Assembly (NCBI GenBank): GCA_963691655.1
Contig: OY829327.1
Coordinates: 68,088,079-68,152,078 of the forward strand
From: Toxonevra muliebris
Taxonomy: Eukaryota; Arthropoda; Insecta; Diptera; Pallopteridae
DNA: 64,000 nucleotides
Direction: 5' to 3'
The notes beneath the pieces were generated by a model, which saw only the letters and a list, made by a program, of their open reading frames with translations, had not been told where the DNA came from and did not search any database. A program made the translations under genes and the position numbers. Positions 56,916 to 64,000 of the stretch are shown here, in pieces (positions within the stretch are counted from its first letter, which is position 1; the number at the start of each line of letters is the position of its first letter).

Positions 56916-57039
56916 CCCAGTAATGCCTAGCGGTCCCATATGGCACCTTGAGCTGTTCCTGAACCAGGTTCAAGAACAATTTTTTTCTCAAGTTATTTTT
57001 TTGATCTATCTACTTTGTTTCCCGCCCATCCTTAATGGG
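56916..57039. mobile_element. 124-bp piggyBac-like MITE
   Basis: TTAA flanks both sides (56912-56915 and 57040-57043). The ends are CCCAGTAATGCCTAGCGG and, in complement on the right, CCCATTAAGGATGGGCGG. It shares its interior (AAGAACAATTTTTTTCTCAA) with the inverted, shorter element at 58379. Confidence 0.75.
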
Positions 57040-58378
57040 TTAATATTAATATAAAGTTTTTATGTTCGTTTGTTTTTTATTTCCGAATCATGCCTAATGA
57101 GCGAACTTTTTTTTTCCAAATTTTGCACCATTATTATTTGGTTTCCCTGAAGTTATAGGATTTAAAACTTCTGCCTCGTTCAAGAAAGCATAGCATCTCC
57201 CAAACATGCGGAAACTATTGTATTATTGGACCTATTAAATTTGGAATGTGTGGTGGAATGATGGCCAAGTGACTGAGAAACTTTTCAAATTAAAAATTTT
57301 AGTGTTGTTTTTTTTCGTTTTTATAGGTTACAGTTTTTTTAATTTTTTTTTTTTAATTAATTCAGCTTAAACTTAATATTTTCTAATTTGTTTTCATCCA
57401 TAAAACACATTTTTCAAAATAATTTTTGTATTTGGACATTAAACCACCTTGTTATCCTATCCGGTCAGTTGGCCTTCTGTCGACACCAACGGTACTATGT
57501 CAGGGAGCTGTCATTGGCAATTATTTCGCTTGTCGTAAGAACAATCAATATCGCTCATCAATATCGGGCCATTTATCGTAGCGTCTATCGTTTATATTTT
57601 ACAGTTTAAGAGCTACATTTTATTTGTGAAAAGTATTACTTTTGTTTTCGTTGTTTACAAAAATATTTTCAAATTAATATTGAAAAATGTAAGTATTAAA
57701 AATTGTATGAATTGAAATTTACTATAAATAAATCAAAAACAATTAAACATAAATCAGCTACACACTTACAAATGAAAATATTGGTGAAATACGTGGAGGA
57801 TCATTCGCAAAAAAAAAGTTCAGGGGAGGCAGACTTAAGGTACAGCTGGAATAAATGATCTAACAGATCTCTCAATTGCCGCAAAATTGGTTATCTTCAA
57901 AATACGCCTCTGCTCCGCCACTGTTACATGTGTGTCTTATGAACGCAAATTGATCACTTTATGATCAACAAAAATTATATTGAGCAGTCGTCATTTCATT
58001 GAGCATATTATTTTTCTGATACTTCAGCTGAGCATGTTGCTGAGCAGAGGTCGTTTTCTGAACGCAACCATTGTTAATCGATTTTCATTTTCTACTTCTC
58101 TTTCTGTGAACAAACATAATGTGATAATGAAATATTGAGAAAACAGATTTATTTAATTTTAAGAACCCAAAAAATTTACTGAAAAATTCAATTCACCTAC
58201 AGTGCAAATTCAATCGTTGAGACGATAGTATTTGACAATTTTCGACAATACACAAAACAAGCAGTATGCCGTCAAAATGACACCGTGCAAACGATATAAC
58301 GTTTGTCGTCAAAACGACATCGTCAGACGTGATGAAAGCTCAGTTTTGTGTTTGTGAATTTTTACGTTTTTTTATTAA
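57040..58378. other. No recognised gene
   Basis: AT-rich DNA. The ORF 57388-57609 has no known domain. GTCAAAATGACA and GTCAAAACGACA words occur near 58270 and 58310. Confidence 0.25.
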
Positions 58379-58449
58379 CCCATTAAGGACGATCAAGAAA
58401 ATAACTTGAGAAAAAAATTGTTTTTGAACCTGGCTTAGGCATTACTAGG
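58379..58449. mobile_element. 71-bp piggyBac-like MITE, internally deleted inverted relative of 56916-57039
   Basis: TTAA occurs at 58375-58378 and 58450-58453. The left end CCCATTAAGGACG equals the right end of 56916-57039, and the right end in complement (CCTAGTAATGCCTA) equals its left end. About 50 bp of subterminal sequence are missing. Confidence 0.75.
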
Positions 58450-60734
58450 TTAAATGCTTCAAGCATTTTAAAATCTAGTCAAATGTGACTGGAAAACACT
58501 CAAAATGGTATAGTGATTGTTTGCAACTTGCGTTTGATAACACAGAGTTACAAAATTAAAGAAGGAAAACAATTTTTAATTTTAAAGGTTTTAATGATCT
58601 TTTCTTTTGAAAATACATACATCAATTGGTTTCCATATTTTAGGCTTGGAGTATGGTTGGAGGGTGTACATCACGTTGTCAAAATATCAATTTAATTCTT
58701 TCACATTCTTAGCCATATTAAAGTTTTGCATTTATGAGTAATTTCTTCATATTTTTACCGACTTAATCCTTTAAAGCTAACAAAACAAATTTATGTTGTT
58801 TGTTTCACACCCGCAACATGTTAATTGAAGTTGAAATGTTGCTACTTTAAAAACGCTTAAGTGTTGGCCATGTCAAAAACTTGAAAAATTTCAATGTTTT
58901 CTTTACGCTTTTATTGTACGTTTGTATGTATGCATGAAGGTATTTACTTTAGCAAACCAACAATCTCACAAGCATACGAAAAGTGAAGGAACCCTGCCGA
59001 CAAGCGTCAACATGTTTGACACGCTATTTTATCAATCACGTAGAATCGGTACCATTTCTTCCAGTTTTGTTATTGTTGCTGTTTTCATTCTTTACTGCAT
59101 TATTTTTCATTGAGGCTTAAACCTCTTTCGATTCAGATTCAGTAGTACCTACATACATACATAAACGGGCTGTGGTTTATTTTACGCCTGCCTTTCACAA
59201 CATAAGCGACAAAATATCGTTGTTTTTTCATTTTTTTTTGTTTTGTTTTAATTCTTATTTTTTTTGTTTTTGTTTTTTTATATTCTTAAAATTCGAAACG
59301 GATGCTTCACTTGCAGCACTCGTGCACTCGTTAATTTTGATTTATGCGCTCAATTTATGAAATATTGTTAAGTGTTAAAGAAACAACGCGCTCGCTCAAC
59401 TTATAATCTTACATATTCGTATATGTCTATTAGCGTGTTGCTGGTCAAGTGGAAAGAGATGAGAAATGAATAAATATTGTGTACTTCTCCTCAACACTAC
59501 TTGTAGTTATTATAACTTATAAATGCTTCCCATTTGCAGCAGTAGTAGAAATTACCTACCAGTTTATACCAAATTCGAAAACTGAAAAGTGAAAAGTTCT
59601 TGTTTGTTCAACTAACTATAATTGAATCTACAATTTCACACCATGTCTACAACGGTCCCAATATTTAAATATTTCAGTTATAAATTCATAAAACTGTGAC
59701 TTACAAATTGATTGGAGCTTTCGATTTTCCTAACTCGCTCGCTCACCATCAGTTCCATTCAATTAAAAATTTCTGCTGTATCACCATCACATAAAATGTT
59801 TAATCTATGTATTTCAGCAGCAACAACAACTCGTTTACTAACTTGCAGAATCTTTCTGCAGCAGCAAAAACAGCCATTTCGCTTATCTTTTTACGCCAAG
59901 ACGCGCTAAAGTACACTTTCCCATATTTTGTATGCAGAATGCAGTTAGATTTGAATTTATTATAATTACACATTTCACATTTTGTATATTGATGGCGCTA
60001 CTAGCGGTAATTTTTAATTGCCTTTTCTGCATCACTTTCCACTTTTTCAATATTTTAACGATCGCTGTTCGAACGTTGGCATTTTTATCTCATATTTTAT
60101 TAATTTTTTCTAATAACAATTATTTGTATCGCAAATAATGTTTTATTTAAAATTATAAATTTTATTTATGCTAATTATAAATATTAATAAAAAGACTTAG
60201 ATATTTAACATACATACATGCATAATTAAGTAAGCTGTAAATTGCTATAATTATTATATTCTTGTCATAAATACTTTCAATTTAGATGAGCTTCAAATAT
60301 ACTATTGTAGAATCAATGCTTAATGCTCTTTCATTTTGAGATTAAATATTAAAATATTTTATTTTTTAATGTCAACAAAAACAGTGCAGTGAAAATATAG
60401 TTTTCGTGACAAAAATGTGTTGGAAAACATTTTTCTACAGAGACATGATATTATCATATTTTATGTTTTTGGGGTCGCTGAATCCAAATCTTTTGTCAAA
60501 ATTTAAAAATTCAAAATTCAAAAGCTTATTTGAGTTTTCGGCGTCGCTGAATATCGCTCTCAATCAAATCCAGAGTCACGAACGGGGACGTAGCGGTTAG
60601 GACTCCATTTTTTTCATGTTTTTATATTTTTTTGTAATTTTGTATTCTTATAAATATTTTTTATTCTTAATTTTTTAGTTTATATATATTATAAGAAATA
60701 TCTGTTTCTATAATACCGATTTTTTTTTACCACG
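58450..60734. other. No recognised gene
   Basis: AT-rich with CATACATACATA arrays (59150, 60210) and CAGCAACAACAAC near 59817. ORFs are short, with no known domain. Confidence 0.3.
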
Positions 60735-61070
60735 TTGCCACGTTTATGTTAATTCTCTTCCAATGGTGTCTGTCTGTCAGTCTGTCTGTTCGGGTGGAAT
60801 TTTGCAATCGATTTTAAGCTAACTTCCCGATGAGGTAGAGACTTGAAACTTTAAACATAGCTCAGAACTGGATGACAATGCAATATGAAATATATAAAGT
60901 ATATATAAATATAATATAATATAAAATATTAGCGTTGTTTTATTTATAGATACAATAATTATAGTACAGCATATTTTCAGGCTGGTGTATTATATTATTA
61001 TTTTACAATAATTATAGTGCAGCATACTTTCAGGTTGGTGTATAAATATTTTTATTATACAATAATTATA
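60735..61070. repeat. Helentron-like dispersed repeat, copy 2
   Basis: The same blocks as 42561 are in direct orientation: CAGTCTGTCTGTTCGG, CTAACTTCCCGATGAG, GAACTGGATGACAATG, then TAGTACAGCATATTTTCAGG. The last block is repeated once more near 61012. Copies agree at about 90% over the core. Confidence 0.55.
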
Positions 61071-61392
61071 CTAACAAATGGCTTATATATGGTTTGTGTT
61101 AAAGATAGCTAATATGGCGTTTTGAAAAATAGACATTTGTCAATAAGATTCATCGTTGTAAAAATAATTTTTTTATACGATCGTAGTTTTTTCAGTACAC
61201 TTTAAGGTTCGGAAATACATCAGTACATAAGCAAGATTTTTAATACACTTTCGTCGTACAACTAATTATTTTTATGTGATATTATTTCAAAGAAAAATAA
61301 AACAGTGCTGCTTTTCTTATTTAGTTGTTATCGATTACACAGTGCAACATGGAAAATTTGCAAGAGCTTATATATTTTTTGAATTGGCAGTA

Positions 61393-61840
61393 AAATATTT
61401 CACACACACAAGACTAAAAAAAGAAAATAAATTTAAATAAAATTTTTTTTTAATTTACTACGTTTTTAAAACGGACTAAAAAGTATAAAATAATTTCTCC
61501 CAGCGCCATAGAGATTTGTAACCCCATACAGATTGTCCTAAAAATTTGTAATTGTGAATTTTACTAGGTATGAAAATACTTGCATGATTCGAAGCGAAAA
61601 GCGTTGGACGCTTATGGACAGTAGTAAAATTGGTAGCGACTTAAGTGAACTATTCATCTATCAATTTCATATTGCATGCGTCCCATTTGGATGACAGTGC
61701 AATGCAATATGAAATATCTAAAATATATATAAAATAATATAATATAAAATAAATACCTATTATTAAATGTTATTTATTTACATATAAAATATATAATTAT
61801 AGTACAGCATACTTTCGGGCTGGTATGAAAGTTTGTCAGT
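61393..61840. repeat. Helentron-like dispersed repeat, rearranged copy 3
   Basis: ACACAAGACTAAAAA (61393) matches 42960 directly. 61545-61675 matches 43020-43146 in reverse orientation. GGATGACAGTGCAATG...TACAGCATACTTTCGGGC (61690-61820) matches 42690-42810 directly. The order shows an internal inversion relative to copy 1, or nested insertions. Bases 61071-61392 hold nothing else. Confidence 0.5.
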
Positions 61841-62026
61841 CACTACATCAGTCTATTTAAAGTATTCATAGTTTGACAGCCACTCTAATTACATACTAAG
61901 GGTATAAATATGAAGTACGTCTTTAAATGGCATAGCTGTTATGTATGGTTTGTGTCGAGCATGCAAAGCATTGATTTCATCGTTGTAAAAATCATTGCTT
62001 TAGCGGGAGTAGAATATATATGTATA

Positions 62027-62363
62027 TTAGGGCGTTCCAATTTTTTTCGTTCGAGAATTACACTAACAGAAAAATTCTATGTTGGATTGTGATCAACTTT
62101 GCTGAAGAAAGTATGGCAAAAAAATGGATCCTACCAACCCCCCCCCGTAAAATTCGTAGAAGTTTCAGTACTACGTGCTGTAGTTTTTTGAATAAAAATC
62201 AATAGTTACATTTAATATTACTTCTACGAATTTTACTGGGGGGGTAGGCTCAATTTTTTTGCCATACTTTCTTCAGGAAAGTTAATCAGGATGGAATATA
62301 GAATTTTTCTGTCAGAGTACTTTTCAAAAAAAAAATTCATCCATACAAATTGGTACGCCCTAA
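62027..62363. mobile_element. Fold-back MITE with TTAGGGCGT ends
   Basis: Arms of ~150 bp pair across almost the whole element. TTAGGGCGTTCCAATTTTTT on the left matches TTAGGGCGTACCAATTTGTA in complement on the right. Both include CAGAAAAATTCTAT, AAGAAAGTATGGCAAAAAAA and TAAAATTCGTAGAAG. TGTATA flanks both ends (62021-62026 and 62364-62369), a candidate 6-bp target duplication in AT-rich DNA. A C8-10/G7 pair lies near the loop. Confidence 0.7.
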
Positions 62364-62499
62364 TGTATATACATACACAAAAGTCTAAAAAGAAGGAAAT
62401 AAAGTAGAATTAAAACTTTGTTGTTTATTTGAAAATTATTAGAAAACATTTATAACAAATTCTGTGGAAGTTTTTGCAGTATTCTTCTCTCTTTATTTT

Positions 62500-62877
62500 T
62501 GTTGTTACTTTTTTTCTGATGGTACTCTATACACTTATCGGCACAAACACGACGTAGTACACGTATATAACACATGAGAGAAAAGTTCAGGTATATATCA
62601 TCAAGCAGAGGCATCTAGTTCTGCTCTCACACTAAAGCACATAAGATAAAACTACAAAAAGTCGACTCTCTGGTTGATTGTATGTTGCCGATTCCCATTA
62701 ACAACTGCATAACTTCGTTTCTTACTGGTTTCGTATGAATGTTTAACGTGACCGTTGTTGTTGTAACTAACAGCAGCATAACTTCGTTTCTTATTAGTTA
62801 CGTATGAGTGCAACAACAATGCCATTTTTGTTGCAAAATTATCGATTTACCCTTGCTAAAGAAGCTTCACTTCAAAA
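62500..62877. repeat. Dispersed repeat, inverted copy of 12246-12760
   Basis: GCATAACTTCGTTTCTTA, TTGCAAAATTATCGATTTACC and AAGAAGCTTCACTTCAAAA are the complements of blocks at 12246-12350, and GGCACAAACACGACG and ACACGTATATAACACATG correspond to 12650-12710. This copy has each block once. Confidence 0.55.
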
Positions 62878-63025
62878 GCAATTTTATCTCTATCCATATG
62901 CGTCCCACGTTTCTATTTAAATTATTATTTTTTAATGCAACTTTATAAATTTTAAATTATTAGGAAATATTGTATTGAGCTGTAAAAAAACTGTTTGAGG
63001 GATATATTAATTTTTAGGAAACAAA

Positions 63026-63072
63026 TCGTTTCAAAATATAACTTATTCCTTATAAGTTATATTTTGAAACGA
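63026..63072. repeat. Perfect 21-bp hairpin with 5-nt loop
   Basis: TCGTTTCAAAATATAACTTAT (63026-63046, 21 nt) and its exact complement (63052-63072) flank TCCTT. The flanks do not extend the stem. No nearby ORF explains it. Bases 63073-63534 hold nothing recognised. Confidence 0.75.
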
Positions 63073-63534
63073 ATCCAAATGTAGTTTATTATTATTCTGA
63101 CTGATTTATGACTATACAGTGGTATTTATATGAATGCTTATTAACAACTATAAAGCATTCTCTTAATGTGAAAGTATGTGGAGCAATTACAATGTTTAGA
63201 TTTGGCAAAAATATATCAGTGAATTGAGAAAAATTCAAATGACATTCAGTCACGTTTCTGCCCAAAGTGGATATATTGAGTCAATATTTATACGAAGTGG
63301 GTCGTAGAAATTGAAAATAAATCTAGTGAGAAAATTGGGAGAGTATATATTTGGAGTGCTCCAAAATATGATTTGTAATGATCTTTTAAAAAGGGAGAAC
63401 TGAAGAAGAAAATGCAAAATATCGCAATGATTTAACAAGTTGCTGGTGCGGTAATCGAAAAAGCAGATTCGATGTGCGGCGCGATCAAAAATACAAAATA
63501 AGAGTATTTTCAACCATCTCTTGGTTATCCCAAA

Positions 63535-63615
63535 AAACTTTTCACATCGCCGTTCGTATTCGCCATATAACTGTAGGTCTCTTCCACCCGTGAACAAATA
63601 TAGCAATTACGGGTG
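63535..63615 (+). mobile_element. SINE body fragment
   Basis: TTTTCACATCGCCGTTCGTA followed by CTGTAGGTCTCTTCCAC matches the body of the SINE at 34935-35214 (complement), read here on the plus strand. The tRNA-like head is not visible. It is a diverged fragment. Bases 63616-64000 hold nothing recognised. Confidence 0.5.
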
Positions 63616-64000
63616 GTTACGTTTAGACCCATAAATAATTGATGACCACTTACGCCAACTATAACCTCGCACCTGCCCAAGGACAAGGAATCATATTATT
63701 TATTTATTCTTCTAATTCCACTAGAATTTAACAAAATCAATACAGTAAATTCAATTTACTGCTTCTACTTTATTTTGGTATAAATGCAATTTATTCAAAA
63801 ATATTTATAAATAGGTAGTATACTTTCGTAGCCTATCTGATTATGGGCCGATATCCAATGGTCTCATTAAAGTCTGAGTGTATGACTCACTTGACCTCTT
63901 AAAGATATTGAAACAGAAATCTGTCAATATGTTCCATCAAGCAGCGTTGCGCCACTAATCAAATATTAATGCTAGAGCATCACTTAATTGTCAATACCTT

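Noticed and set aside
1..64000. CRISPR array, LTR retrotransposon, rRNA or bacterial-type features
   Set aside because: No regularly spaced identical repeats, no paired LTRs with primer-binding sites and no rRNA-like blocks were seen. All evidence points to an insect nuclear genome.

Overview
The window looks like gene-poor, transposon-rich nuclear DNA of a higher dipteran, most likely a tephritid fruit fly. The support is strong AT-richness, abundant CATA/TGTA and CAA/CAG microsatellites, a very short (62 nt) candidate intron, a tRNA-derived SINE of a type I associate with tephritids, and a DD41D (rosa-type) Tc1/mariner derivative. The species call is inference. I see no operon, rRNA, true tRNA gene, CRISPR array or intact host gene. 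Almost every recognisable protein segment is a broken transposase or LINE fragment.

Layout. 1-9 kb: a small inverted repeat (130-295), a 1.57-kb element with ~72-bp terminal inverted repeats (TIRs; 492-2062), a LINE RNase H fragment (2660-2955), copy A of a 1.25-kb dispersed repeat (3165-4413), a LINE tail (4818-5030), and a LINE fragment split exactly at a TTAA by a piggyBac-like element (7260-8879, insertion 7354-8540). 9-23 kb: more MITEs, a candidate two-exon secreted-protein gene on the minus strand (13258-13661), copy 1 of a CACCCAGA-ended element (14442-15805), a fold-back array of a 14-bp motif (16478-16685) and a LINE 3' end (20690-21060). 23-26 kb: a nearly full-length hAT transposase with two nonsense codons and a frameshift.

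26.7-36 kb is a transposon graveyard: a pogo-like element with TA duplications (26711-27661), two decayed hAT genes on the minus strand carrying a LINE, a MITE, a fold-back and a piggyBac-like MITE inside them, copy B of the 1.25-kb repeat, a SINE, and a 751-bp DD41D mariner deletion derivative with clear TIRs and TA duplications. 39.8-50 kb: another mariner-type remnant, copy 2 of the CACCCAGA-ended element (inverted, with a 439-bp MITE flanked by an 8-bp duplication inside it), a Helentron-like repeat, a LINE fragment, a Tc1 pseudogene, an unclassified transposon ORF, a triple long-inverted-repeat cluster and a DD34D mariner remnant. 53.5-56.2 kb: a 5'-truncated R1/I-group LINE with a poly-A tail and two mariner-type fragments. 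56.9-64 kb: two related piggyBac-like MITEs, Helentron-like repeats, a fold-back MITE, an inverted repeat copy and a perfect 21-bp hairpin.

The pieces do not form a pathway. Their value is as a nested record of transposition: several insertions can be ordered by what they interrupt, and three pairs of related copies in the window allow filled/empty or intact/deleted comparison. The least explained items are the CACCCAGA-ended family with an exon-like basic segment, the GGGCGTTATGACCG fold-back array and the spliced secreted ORF at 13.3-13.7 kb.
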